Of a DNA stretch of 35,609 bases, positions 1-7,847 are shown piece after piece. The notes below the pieces were generated by a model, which made no database searches, had not been told where the DNA came from, and saw only the letters and a list, made by a program, of their open reading frames with translations. The first letter of the stretch is position 1; each line of letters opens with the position of its first letter. The translations under genes and the position numbers were made by a program. Source of the stretch: Sphingobacteriales bacterium (GTDB lineage: Bacteria > Bacteroidota > Bacteroidia > Chitinophagales > CAIOSU01); contig JAIXOI010000014.1 in the NCBI GenBank assembly GCA_027486795.1, positions 1 to 35,609 on the forward strand, read 5' to 3'.

Positions 1-168
1 CTTGCAAACGCCCACTTTATACTATATAACAGTATTGGCCAAGTAGTTATCAATGGATACCTAAACCAAAATAATACCCAATTAGATTTATCCGAACTGC
101 CTATGGGTGTTTATAATTTTCAGGTAGTTGGTACTGAAATCAATAAGAAAGTAGTAGTGGTAGAGTAA
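1..168 (+). CDS. C-terminal end of a T9SS-secreted protein (type A sorting domain), partial
   Basis: The window opens inside a gene; the last 55 codons are read in frame 1 and stop with TAA at 166-168. The peptide has the layout of a T9SS type A C-terminal sorting domain: a 'LYNSIGQVV' strand, then 'LDLSELPMGVYNFQVV', ending in 'KKVVVVE'. This pattern of short beta strands with a G-x-Y-x-(F/V)-x-(V/I) motif and a basic pair before the last strand is typical. Such domains send large extracellular enzymes or adhesins through the outer-membrane T9SS and are then removed. The cargo domain lies outside the window, so the function of the whole protein cannot be given. It sits two genes from porX, a regulator of the same secretion system. 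Confidence 0.85.
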   Translation, partial: LANAHFILYNSIGQVVINGYLNQNNTQLDLSELPMGVYNFQVVGTEINKKVVVVE

Positions 169-205
169 ATTCAACTTTAACTACTACAATCCTCTATATC
201 ATCCA

Positions 206-240
206 TTGGGCCCTGCAAAAGCGGGGCCCAATTATTTTAT
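206..240 (+). terminator. Rho-independent terminator of the T9SS cargo gene
   Basis: An 11-bp stem (206-216 with 221-231, one G-T wobble) closes an AAAA loop and is followed by TTATTTTAT. It lies 37 bases after the stop of the left-edge gene. The T-rich tract is on the plus-strand side only, so it fits the upstream gene and not the HD gene that converges on it. Confidence 0.8.
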
Positions 241-284
241 AACAAACCATTGACCTTATCTAAAATTAAGTGTAACCTAATGCT

Positions 285-1526
285 TTAATTGCTCTCCTTC
301 GGGTAGCATACATAATACTTAACAACCGGTGTAGATAGGTATTGGATGTTCAGTTGGTCGCTGGCTTTGGCTACATCTTTCAAAGTGCCATCTTTAAAAA
401 GGATGTTAATATTGCCCTTATCCATATTATAAGCACTATTGCTGGTGCTGCCTTGCAATACTAAATAATCTAACTCGTGATCGGAAACAGCAAACTGTTT
501 TTGAGCTTTCTCACGAAGCTCCATAACGTGCAAATCAGATATGGGCTCGTTAAACAATTCCACCCGGTAAAGCTTGCGCTCTACAAGGCCTTTGCATAAA
601 CGGCGAAGCACTACATCATCATGATAAACCCATTGCTTCACACTGGCCATAATATCGTTATCATCCATACGCAAGTATTGCTCAAGCGCATCGCTATATG
701 GCGAATCAAACTCTTCTCGTTGCACATCGGTATACAAAAAGTAGCGAAAGCTGGGTGTGGCAAACAAATCGGCTCCAGCCACTGCCAACTCTTTGGCACG
801 CAAAAGCACCTTCACCATCATTTGCTCAGCACACAACACCGTTTTGTGCAAATACACCTGCCAATACATCAACCTACGGGCAACCAAGAACTTCTCAACG
901 GAATAGATGCCTTTGGCCTCAATTACCAACTCGTCGTTCTTTACTTCCAGCATTTTAATAATGCGATCGAAACCGATGGAACCTTCCTGCACGCCAGTAT
1001 AAAAGCTATCGCGCACTAAGTAGTCCAGCCTATCCATATCCAATTGGCTACTGATGAGCTTTTGCAGAAACTGCTTATGATATTTGCCTTGGAAAATTTC
1101 AATAGCCAACGTTAGCTTACCTTTAAATTCGGTATTCAAAGAGTCCATTATTAACTCTGATAAGAACTCGTGTGAAATACCTGGAGCCAAACAGCGTTCT
1201 AATGCATGAGAGAAGGGCCCATGACCAATATCGTGCAAAAGAATACCAATACACACAGCCTCCTGCTCTTCTGCGGTAATGTCGTGCCCTTTAGCGCAAA
1301 GCTCGTCAAGTGCCAGCTGCGTGAGGTGCAAGGCGCCCAGTGCATGATGAAAACGGGTATGGTACGCCCCAGGGTAAACGTAATGGCTCATGCCCAATTG
1401 CTTGATGCGGCGCAAGCGCTGAAAGTAGCGATGCTCTATGAGGTCGTAAATGACTTCGTGGCGGATGGTAATAAATCCATACACGGGGTCGTTAAATATC
1501 TTTCGTTTATTGATGGGCGTTTGCAA
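285..1526 (-). CDS. HD-domain phosphohydrolase, SAMHD1/dGTPase-like
   Basis: A 413-residue protein of the HD superfamily, close in plan to bacterial dNTP triphosphohydrolases and SAMHD1. Visible motifs: HTRFHHALG at about residues 56-64, the HD pair in ILLHDIGHGPFSH (H98-D99), and the late metal-binding aspartate in QLDMDRLDYLVRD (D165). In this family these residues bind the active-site metal, and the enzymes split dNTPs into nucleoside and triphosphate or act on related phosphoesters. The substrate cannot be told from sequence. The start is TTG at 1524-1526: there is no ATG in frame before the conserved 'NKRKIFNDPVYGF' segment and an in-frame stop lies upstream. It is divergent from porX with 58 bases between, and from memory this pairing is seen in other Bacteroidota. 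Confidence 0.85.
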   Translation of the reverse strand: MQTPINKRKIFNDPVYGFITIRHEVIYDLIEHRYFQRLRRIKQLGMSHYVYPGAYHTRFHHALGALHLTQLALDELCAKGHDITAEEQEAVCIGILLHDIGHGPFSHALERCLAPGISHEFLSELIMDSLNTEFKGKLTLAIEIFQGKYHKQFLQKLISSQLDMDRLDYLVRDSFYTGVQEGSIGFDRIIKMLEVKNDELVIEAKGIYSVEKFLVARRLMYWQVYLHKTVLCAEQMMVKVLLRAKELAVAGADLFATPSFRYFLYTDVQREEFDSPYSDALEQYLRMDDNDIMASVKQWVYHDDVVLRRLCKGLVERKLYRVELFNEPISDLHVMELREKAQKQFAVSDHELDYLVLQGSTSNSAYNMDKGNINILFKDGTLKDVAKASDQLNIQYLSTPVVKYYVCYPKESN

Positions 1527-1584
1527 GTGTAGCGTCTGAAATACTATATTAACTTTAACTTAGCAACAAAATTAGCCAATCCTG

Positions 1585-3147
1585 ATGAACAATATAAACA
1601 TACTTTGGGCCGACGATGAGATTGACTTGTTGAAACCCCAAATTCTTTTCCTTGAAAGCAAAGGTTATAGCATAATTGCCGTAACCAATGGCCGCGATGC
1701 TATCGACAAATGCAAGACAGAACCCATTGATGTTGTTTTCTTGGATGAAAGTATGCCTGGTATAACTGGCCTTGAGACATTGGCTGAGATAAAAAAAATC
1801 AGTCCCGGCTTACCCATAGTAATGATTACTAAAAACGAGGAAGAGGATATAATGGAAGAGGCCATCGGTTCGCAAATAACCGATTACCTGATTAAACCGG
1901 TTAAGCCAAACCAAATATTACTTACCCTGAAGAAGATTATTGACAACAAACGCTTGGTAAGCGCTAAAACCAATAGCGATTACCAAAAGGAGTTCCAACA
2001 AATATTCTCTACCATTCAAGACCAATTGGATCATAAGCAGTGGATGGATTTGTACAAAAAACTCATCCACTGGGAGTTGGAGTTGGAGAAAAGCAGCGAC
2101 AATGGCATGAAGGAAGTATTGAACATGCAAAAGCACGAGGCCAACGTTGAGTTTAATAAATACATCATCAAACATTACATTGATTGGGTAAAAGGCAAAG
2201 ACAAGGATGCACCGATTATGTCGCACCAAATGATGGCAGAGAAAATAGTACCGGTTGTAAAGGCCGACCCAAAAACACCAACTATTGTAATATTAATAGA
2301 TAACCTGCGGCTAGACCAATGGCGCACAATACAGCCCATGATAAACGAGAGTTTCCGTATGGTAACTGACGACAGTTTTTATAGCATACTGCCTACTGCC
2401 ACCCAATACAGCCGCAATGCCATTTTTGCCGGAATGATGCCCATAGATATTGAAAAGCACTTTCCGAACGAATGGAAGAACGACGAAGATGATGGTGGAA
2501 AAAACCTATCGGAAAACGTTTACTTGAAGTCTTTTCTTAAGCGTACTTTCCACGAGCCAATCAAAAGCGACTACCTGAAAATAACCAACCATGCAGATGG
2601 TCGTAAGTTGGAAGACAATATATTGAACTACCTCAACAGCCAGCTAACAGTTATCGTGTACAACTTTGTAGATATGCTTTCGCATGCCCGCACCGAGATG
2701 GAGGTACTTAAGGAATTGGCTAGCGACGAAGCCGCTTACCGCTCGCTGACTTTATCTTGGTTTGAACACTCACCGTTGCACAATGCCCTAAAAAAGCTCG
2801 TGGGCAAAAAGGTAAACCTAATATTTACTACTGACCACGGCACCAAGCGAGTAAACACCCCAAGTAAATGTATTGCCGATAGGGCTACCACCACCAATAT
2901 CAGGTATAAAAGCGGCAAAAACCTCAACTTTGACCAACGTGATGTATTTGAAGTAAAAAACCCTTTGGATGCAGGCCTACCGCGTCAGCACGTAAGCTCC
3001 ACATTTATATTTGCCAGAGAAGATAAATTCTTTGTGTACCCGAACAATTACAACCACTTTGTGAGCTATTTCAGGGATACTTTTCAGCATGGCGGCATAT
3101 CTTTGGAGGAAGTTATTATCCCTTTTGCGGTTTATAGCAACAAATGA
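1585..3147 (+). CDS. porX: PorX, response regulator with PglZ phosphodiesterase domain (T9SS regulator)
   Basis: A 520-residue two-domain protein. Residues 1-120 form a CheY-like receiver with the acidic pair D10-D11, phospho-acceptor D54 (VFLDESMPG), T82 and K104. After a helical linker (about 125-225) comes a PglZ domain of the alkaline-phosphatase fold. Its likely metal and catalytic residues are D239 (ILIDNLR), T271 (LPTATQYSRN), D363 and H367 (VDMLSHA), D417-H418 (TTDHGT) and H502. This full set fits an active zinc-dependent phosphodiesterase, as known for PorX of Porphyromonas and Flavobacterium, where PorX works with kinase PorY and a sigma factor to control T9SS genes. It is 520 residues, the usual PorX length. 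The stop overlaps the tsaE start (ATGA), so the two are co-translated. No porY is in the window. Confidence 0.95.
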   Translation: MNNINILWADDEIDLLKPQILFLESKGYSIIAVTNGRDAIDKCKTEPIDVVFLDESMPGITGLETLAEIKKISPGLPIVMITKNEEEDIMEEAIGSQITDYLIKPVKPNQILLTLKKIIDNKRLVSAKTNSDYQKEFQQIFSTIQDQLDHKQWMDLYKKLIHWELELEKSSDNGMKEVLNMQKHEANVEFNKYIIKHYIDWVKGKDKDAPIMSHQMMAEKIVPVVKADPKTPTIVILIDNLRLDQWRTIQPMINESFRMVTDDSFYSILPTATQYSRNAIFAGMMPIDIEKHFPNEWKNDEDDGGKNLSENVYLKSFLKRTFHEPIKSDYLKITNHADGRKLEDNILNYLNSQLTVIVYNFVDMLSHARTEMEVLKELASDEAAYRSLTLSWFEHSPLHNALKKLVGKKVNLIFTTDHGTKRVNTPSKCIADRATTTNIRYKSGKNLNFDQRDVFEVKNPLDAGLPRQHVSSTFIFAREDKFFVYPNNYNHFVSYFRDTFQHGGISLEEVIIPFAVYSNK

Positions 3148-3569
3148 GCGGACACTTTAGCATGATGGTGAGGGACCTACAACTGCTGCCCGAGGCTGCG
3201 GCTGCGCTATTAAAGTGCTTTCCTTCTCAAAAAATATTTGTATTTTATGGTGAAATGGGCGCAGGAAAAACTACGTTCATAAAGCAATTGTGTGAGGTAT
3301 TGGGCACCACCGAGGCGCTTTCAAGCCCTACATATGCCTTGGTAAATGAGTATAATGCAGCCACGCAGCGCATATTTCATATGGACCTATACAGGCTAAA
3401 TGACTTAGAAGAAGCCCTTCAAATGGGGATTGAAGAGTATTTGGACGATAAGGAAGCGTATTGTTTTATTGAATGGCCGCAACTAATTGAAACCTTGTTG
3501 CCACTTAATGTGGTTAAAGTAAGTATAGCAGCTAATGAAGACGGTTATCGTGTAATAGATGCTGTTTAA
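3144..3569 (+). CDS. tsaE: TsaE, tRNA threonylcarbamoyladenosine biosynthesis ATPase
   Basis: A 141-residue P-loop ATPase of the TsaE (YjeE) family, which with TsaB and TsaD makes N6-threonylcarbamoyladenosine at position 37 of ANN-decoding tRNAs. Visible: Walker A GEMGAGKT (36-43), the switch-like SSPTYALVNEY (61-70), the HMDLYRL motif with D81, and FIEWPQ (109-113), all hallmark TsaE segments. Length is normal. The ATG overlaps the porX stop by four bases, so expression is tied to porX. Met7 or Met8 could also serve as start, but the overlap favours the first ATG. TsaB and TsaD are not nearby. Confidence 0.95.
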   Translation: MSGHFSMMVRDLQLLPEAAAALLKCFPSQKIFVFYGEMGAGKTTFIKQLCEVLGTTEALSSPTYALVNEYNAATQRIFHMDLYRLNDLEEALQMGIEEYLDDKEAYCFIEWPQLIETLLPLNVVKVSIAANEDGYRVIDAV

Positions 3570-3658
3570 GTTGAGTTGCCTAACTTAGGGTAAAATTTGT
3601 CCTATTAATCAGTCAACAATAGGCCAAATCAACGAGTAAGTGACCACGAGTTGTGGGC

Positions 3659-3687
3659 TTTGTACATTACACTAATTAGTAACTTTG
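3659..3687 (+). promoter_or_regulatory. Bacteroidota-type promoter of the alanine dehydrogenase gene
   Basis: TTTG at 3659-3662 and TAACTTTG at 3680-3687, separated by 17 bases, match the Bacteroidota consensus (TTTG near -33, TAnnTTTG near -7; spacing is usually about 19-21, so this is slightly short). The start of transcription would be near 3693. This excludes the TTG at 3651 as the translation start of ald. Confidence 0.6.
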
Positions 3688-3710
3688 CATCACCGACTAA
3701 AATCGACACC

Positions 3711-4934
3711 GTGACTGAAAAGAAACCGACCATATCTGGTTATGCAGTTCAATTTGGGCTAGAACCACAAGAAATGCCCGTATCTATGAACAGCAGAACC
3801 CAAAGGCTGTTTATCGGTGTTCCCAAAGAGAACTCGTTTCAAGAAAATAGGATACCGCTTACTCCGGAGTCGGTGCAAACCCTTACCAGCAATGGCCATA
3901 GGGTAATAGTGGAAACTAAAGCTGGGGCTGGCTCGCACTTTACAGATAAAGATTACTCAGAAGCGGGTGCAGAAATTGCTTACGATGGCAGGCAGGTATA
4001 CGAGGCTGAGATAATTGTTAAAGTTGCCCCGCCTACCGATGAGGAGATTGAGATGATCAAAATGTATCAAATCCTTATTTCGCCTATTCACTTACCTACA
4101 CTTAAAGATGAGTACATACGCAAACTGATGGCCAAAAAAGTTACATCTATTGCGGTTGAGTATATTAAAGACGATTCGGGTACTTACCCTTTTGTGCGCT
4201 CAATGAGCGAAATAGCTGGTAGCAGTGTTATGCTATTGGCTGCCGAATACCTAAGCACCACCCGTAATGGGCAAGGAGTGTTGATTGGCGGCATATCGGG
4301 CGTGCCCCCAGCCAACGTAGTTATTCTGGGAGCAGGTGTAGTAGGTGAGTTTGTGGCTCGTGCCGCATTAGGCCTTGGTGCTACGGTTCGGGTATTCGAT
4401 AACAACATTTACAAATTAATGCGCCTGCAGAATAACTTAGGCGCGCGCATATATACCAGCAGCCTTTACCCAGAGGTGCTAAAACGCGAACTACAAGTAG
4501 CCGATGTGGCCGTGGGTGCCATCCATTCTGAGTCTGGAAGAACCCCAATTTTGGTTACCGAAGAGATGGTTTCGCATATGAAGCATGGCTCTGTAATTAT
4601 TGATGTAAGTATTGACCAAGGTGGTTGTTTCGAAACCTCAGAAGTAACCACACACCAGAACCCAACCTTTAAAAAGTACGGTGTTATACATTACTGCGTG
4701 CCCAACATTGCCAGCCGGGTAGCCCGCACAGCCAGCTATGCCATGAGCAACTTACTGAGCCCTACCCTATTGCGCTCTGGCGAAATTGGTGGGTTTGAGA
4801 AAATGCTTAGCCACGACCACGCAAGCCGCCACGGGGTGTACATATACAAAGGCTGCTTAACCAATCGGCATTTGGGCGAGAAGTTCAACATTAAACATAC
4901 CGACATTGATCTGCTCTTTACCGCAAGCATGTAG
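3711..4934 (+). CDS. ald: Alanine dehydrogenase
   Basis: NAD-dependent alanine dehydrogenase (L-alanine + NAD+ + H2O to pyruvate + NH3 + NADH), about 407 residues from the GTG at 3711. The N-terminal half starts with LFIGVPKENSFQENRIPLTP, the family's substrate-domain signature, followed by the conserved GAGSHFTDKDYSEAGA segment. The nucleotide-binding domain has the Rossmann motif VVILGAGVVGEFVARAALG. The C-terminal part has the conserved DVSIDQGGCFETS and VPNIASRVARTAS blocks. The ORF can be extended to TTG 3651, but the promoter lies inside that extension and GTG 3711 gives the usual family length of about 400. Transhydrogenase alpha subunits are related, but the DQGG and VPNIASRVARTAS blocks favour Ald. 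It ends two bases before the convergent thioesterase gene. Confidence 0.93.
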   Translation: MTEKKPTISGYAVQFGLEPQEMPVSMNSRTQRLFIGVPKENSFQENRIPLTPESVQTLTSNGHRVIVETKAGAGSHFTDKDYSEAGAEIAYDGRQVYEAEIIVKVAPPTDEEIEMIKMYQILISPIHLPTLKDEYIRKLMAKKVTSIAVEYIKDDSGTYPFVRSMSEIAGSSVMLLAAEYLSTTRNGQGVLIGGISGVPPANVVILGAGVVGEFVARAALGLGATVRVFDNNIYKLMRLQNNLGARIYTSSLYPEVLKRELQVADVAVGAIHSESGRTPILVTEEMVSHMKHGSVIIDVSIDQGGCFETSEVTTHQNPTFKKYGVIHYCVPNIASRVARTASYAMSNLLSPTLLRSGEIGGFEKMLSHDHASRHGVYIYKGCLTNRHLGEKFNIKHTDIDLLFTASM

Positions 4935-4936
4935 TA

Positions 4937-5410
4937 TTATGGCGCTTTTTGGGCAAGAATAATATTGGCAACCCGCTCCTTGATTGTTCCTTCGGTAACT
5001 GGCTGCAATACTTTTTGCGTGAAAGCATAAAATTCATCTGGGTGGGGTATGCGTTTTCCTGTTACAATACTCACAGGCGAAAACCTGGTCCATAACACCG
5101 CTTTGTTGTGGCTTTCCTTCATATCCATCATACGCACTTCAACAAGCAAATGATTTTCGCTGGCCTCTAATAGCCTTGAATGGATACAAATACCCTCGTT
5201 ATATCTCGCTGGTTTTAAGTATTGTATTTCGTGGCCACCTACAACCCAGCCAATACCTTGCTTTGCAAATTCAGCCAAATCCAACCCATAAAACTCTTTC
5301 AGGTGGTCTTCGCGGGCATTAATCATATAATCTAAATAGCGGGCATTGTTCAAATGCTGGAAAGGATCGCAATCGCTGAACCTAACTGTGTAGAATGATT
5401 TCAACTCCAT
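4937..5410 (-). CDS. Acyl-CoA thioesterase, hotdog fold (4HBT/YbgC-FadM type)
   Basis: A 157-residue single hotdog-domain protein. The motif FSDCDPFQHLNNARYLDYM (11-29) carries the D-x-D-x3-H-x-N-N pattern (D13, D15, H19) of 4-hydroxybenzoyl-CoA-type thioesterases, followed by the long hotdog helix and the strands WVVGGHEIQYLKPARYNEGICIHSR. These enzymes hydrolyse acyl-CoA thioesters in the cytoplasm; chain-length preference is not visible. It lies directly downstream of a tetR gene on the same strand (45-base gap), and that gap holds the same inverted repeat as the region upstream of tetR. It is therefore a likely target of that regulator, perhaps in fatty-acid handling. The ATG at 5408-5410 is the only sensible start. 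Confidence 0.88.
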   Translation of the reverse strand: MELKSFYTVRFSDCDPFQHLNNARYLDYMINAREDHLKEFYGLDLAEFAKQGIGWVVGGHEIQYLKPARYNEGICIHSRLLEASENHLLVEVRMMDMKESHNKAVLWTRFSPVSIVTGKRIPHPDEFYAFTQKVLQPVTEGTIKERVANIILAQKAP

Positions 5411-5424
5411 AACGACTTAATTAA

Positions 5425-5438
5425 ATACCGATTGGTAT
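5425..5438. promoter_or_regulatory. Putative TetR operator upstream of the thioesterase
   Basis: ATACC-GATT-GGTAT, an inverted repeat with 5-bp arms and a 4-base spacer, 14 bases before the thioesterase ATG. The arms and spacer length equal those of the palindrome in front of the neighbouring tetR gene at 6063-6080. Confidence 0.65.
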
Positions 5439-5455
5439 ATTTTTAGGTAAAAAAA

Positions 5456-6052
5456 TTATTTCAATCTGTACGATTCAATAACCGCATCCAAAAAATTCAT
5501 AGGTGATACTACAAAACTTTCATCTGCTGTTGCCTTTGACACTACAATAGACCCCTGTATGGTCACTATCATCAAATTCGCAAATGCCTTCACATCCACG
5601 TCATGTTTAAACTCTCCGTTAGTAATGCCTTCATTAATTATAATCTCAATGCCTTTGCGCCATTTAAAATAACGGCTCTTCACTTTAGCCTGCAATGCCG
5701 GGTGGGTATCATCGCATTCAGTTGCAGTATTGGCCATTGGGCAGCCATACTTATACTTATCCGCAGCAAAATACTCCCTGTAAAAACCCGTAACTGCTTT
5801 TAATTTACCCACTGCTGTAACCTCATGGCTCATTGCCTCATATATGCCCGAGAATACCTTGTCCACATTGTATTCAAAGGCAGCCAGCGCCACTTCGTCC
5901 TTATCGGCAAAGTTGCCGTATAAAGCGCCTTTCGAAAGCCCAGTTGCTTCGGTGATATCCGACAACGATGTACCCACCACACCTTTTCGATTAAAAACCG
6001 GTGAGGTCTTTTCAATAATGAAAGCTTTAGTGCGTTCGGCTTTTGTGCTCAT
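5456..6052 (-). CDS. TetR/AcrR-family transcriptional regulator
   Basis: A 198-residue one-component regulator. The N-terminal DNA-binding domain reads TKAFIIEKTSPVFNRKGVVG, then SLSDITEATGLSKGALYGNF (29-48), the standard TetR helix-turn-helix followed by the ADKDEV helix. The C-terminal ligand domain is helical and contains a conserved CPMANTATEC-type segment known from a TetR subgroup; the ligand is unknown. The start is ATG at 6050-6052: a longer ORF reaches 6097, but that extension runs through a perfect 18-bp palindrome that looks like the operator. The gene is followed by a thioesterase on the same strand with a matching palindrome between them. I infer an autoregulated repressor responding to an acyl compound or a toxic hydrophobic molecule. 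Confidence 0.9.
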   Translation of the reverse strand: MSTKAERTKAFIIEKTSPVFNRKGVVGTSLSDITEATGLSKGALYGNFADKDEVALAAFEYNVDKVFSGIYEAMSHEVTAVGKLKAVTGFYREYFAADKYKYGCPMANTATECDDTHPALQAKVKSRYFKWRKGIEIIINEGITNGEFKHDVDVKAFANLMIVTIQGSIVVSKATADESFVVSPMNFLDAVIESYRLK

Positions 6053-6062
6053 TGATGTAAAA

Positions 6063-6080
6063 TTATACCATTTGGTATAA
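6063..6080. promoter_or_regulatory. Putative autoregulatory operator of the tetR gene
   Basis: TTATACCATTTGGTATAA is a perfect 18-bp palindrome 10 bases before the tetR ATG. It shares ATACC-N4-GGTAT with the site at 5425-5438. Part of it overlaps a TATAATTTTA stretch on the minus strand that could be the -7 element, so binding would block transcription. Confidence 0.7.
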
Positions 6081-6147
6081 AAATCCAAATCATACAACTC
6101 AGGTTAAGTAAAACAAGTTCAAAATTGGCGAGAAGTATAGGGAGTAT

Positions 6148-6672
6148 TTAGTTGCAAAGCAATATAATATTGCCTGTCTCTATCTTGTTGCTGAAGTTAC
6201 CAGCACGGTCTTTAATAACTATGCTGTAATTAACGGTATCAGTTACTTTACCTGGTAGGCAAAATTCATTGGTGAGCAAAACCGTAATACTGCCTGAGAT
6301 AGCCTCGGTAGCACCTTTAGCAGGTACAAATGGCACATTGAATGGCTTCAAACAACGAACTGTATCACCATTAACAATATTGAACCGGCTATCTAAAACA
6401 AACAATGAGAAAGTTGGATGCACGTAGCAACTGCTATCGCAAAGCTCACAATCATCGGTGTTAAAATCCTCGAAGCCCAAATCGCCATCGCCATCAGTAA
6501 ATTTAAACTCAATGTACAGGCTATCTTGCAATTGCTGAATGGTATCTGCCGAAATCGAAACCAATTCAATCGCTGGCTCGTTGGGGTAACGTGGCGGTTC
6601 TACGCAGCTTTGCGTAGAAAGTAGAAACACTAAGCCAAAAATTAAACAAGCCACACACCATGTGCGGTGCAT
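6148..6672 (-). CDS. Hypothetical lipoprotein with a DGDGDLG motif
   Basis: I do not recognise a named family. From the ATG at 6670-6672 the product is 174 residues. It starts with a short basic stretch and hydrophobic core ending LLSTQSC, a Bacteroidota-style lipobox (Cys23 lipidated), so it is expected in the outer or inner membrane facing the periplasm or surface. The mature part has FKFTDGDGDLGFEDF, an acidic, possibly calcium-binding loop seen in many Bacteroidota hypothetical lipoproteins, then a beta-rich fold with several cysteines (ELCDSSC, RCLKP, NEFCLPG, LLCN) that may form disulfides. Earlier in-frame ATGs (6681 and up to 6723) are possible but would lengthen the signal peptide. 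Confidence 0.75.
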   Translation of the reverse strand: MHRTWCVACLIFGLVFLLSTQSCVEPPRYPNEPAIELVSISADTIQQLQDSLYIEFKFTDGDGDLGFEDFNTDDCELCDSSCYVHPTFSLFVLDSRFNIVNGDTVRCLKPFNVPFVPAKGATEAISGSITVLLTNEFCLPGKVTDTVNYSIVIKDRAGNFSNKIETGNIILLCN

Positions 6673-6801
6673 TAAATGCATTCTTAAAACCTGAATTTGA
6701 ACACTGAATTTACTCATTGTCATTAGTAAATTGGTACATAGGCATATCGGTACATGAACCTATAACTACAATATTACCAAGAATATTGCTAACATTACTG
6801 T

Positions 6802-7803
6802 GTGTTTTCGGTAGAAGAGCTAAAACAGTGGCCAGAGCGCCTTTTTTCGTTGCGAGATGCAGACTTTGAAGCATTGGCAATTAAGGTATTTCGGTACCAA
6901 GCAACGCATAATGAGGTTTACAGGAAGTACGTGCAACTTCACAATGTAAACATTGAAAAAGTTGAGCGGTTGCACCAAATTCCCTTTTTACCCATTGAGT
7001 TGTTCAAATCGCATACCGTAATTACAGGACATGCCAACCCTGAACTTGTTTTTGAAAGCAGCCGCACCACAGGGCAAATTCCATCAAAGCACTTTGTGTT
7101 GGATGCCGGGCTGTACCATAAGATATACGTTGAGGGTTTTAAGCGCTCCTTTGGCCCAGTAAAAGACCAATGTATACTTGCTTTATTGCCTTCTTACCTT
7201 GAAAGAGGTAATAGCTCATTAGTCTATATGGCACAAGGACTTATTAAAGAGTCAAACCATCCTGATAATGGGTTTTATTTAGATAATTTGGTGGAGTTGA
7301 CCACAGCCATAAAGGGGCTGTTATATGCAGGTACTCCTACCCTTTTGCTGGGTGTTTCATTCGCATTGCTAGATATGGCAGAAGAGTTTGCCCTGCCTTT
7401 AGGGCATATTAAGGTGATGGAAACTGGTGGCATGAAAGGCCGCCGCAGGGAGCTGCTGAGAGAAGAATTGCATGACATATTGAAGTCTGCTTTCCAGCTA
7501 CCACATATTTACTCGGAGTATGGCATGACAGAGTTATTGTCGCAAGCCTATTCTGATGGTAGCGAATGGTTTACTCCGCCTACTTGGATGCGTGTGCTGG
7601 CACGAGATGCCTATGACCCACTCGATACTTATGCTACACCAGCATCTGGTGGATTGAATGTGATTGATTTAGGCAATATTCACTCGTGTGCCTTTATCGC
7701 AACATCTGATTTAACTACCATTCATGCAGATGGCCGAAGATTTAAAGTGCTGGGGCGCATGGATATTAGCGAAACAAGGGGCTGCAATTTAATGGTTGGA
7801 TAA
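6802..7803 (+). CDS. LuxE-like acyl-protein synthetase / acyl transferase
   Basis: A 333-residue protein of the LuxE (acyl-protein synthetase) family, a branch of the adenylate-forming enzymes. Visible: the early IPFLPIELFKSHTV segment, the ATP-binding-like SSRTTGQIPSKH, the METGGMKGRRREL block, the IYSEYGMTELLSQAY motif typical of ANL enzymes, and the late LGRMDISETRGCN. In luminous bacteria LuxE activates fatty acids for the reductase LuxC. No luxA, B, C or D is nearby, so the role here must differ, for example activating a carboxylic acid for transfer to a protein or lipid. The start is GTG at 6802. The OmpA-family gene follows 44 bases later on the same strand and may be co-transcribed. 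Confidence 0.82.
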   Translation: MFSVEELKQWPERLFSLRDADFEALAIKVFRYQATHNEVYRKYVQLHNVNIEKVERLHQIPFLPIELFKSHTVITGHANPELVFESSRTTGQIPSKHFVLDAGLYHKIYVEGFKRSFGPVKDQCILALLPSYLERGNSSLVYMAQGLIKESNHPDNGFYLDNLVELTTAIKGLLYAGTPTLLLGVSFALLDMAEEFALPLGHIKVMETGGMKGRRRELLREELHDILKSAFQLPHIYSEYGMTELLSQAYSDGSEWFTPPTWMRVLARDAYDPLDTYATPASGGLNVIDLGNIHSCAFIATSDLTTIHADGRRFKVLGRMDISETRGCNLMVG

Positions 7804-7847
7804 TCCATGTACATACTTAACTACTTTACCTGCCGTTATAACCGCTG

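Noticed and set aside
3651-3710. TTG start for alanine dehydrogenase
   Set aside because: The promoter lies inside the extension, and GTG 3711 yields the usual family length.
6053-6097. N-terminal extension of the TetR protein
   Set aside because: It would translate through the perfect palindrome that looks like the operator; ATG 6052 gives the standard family start.
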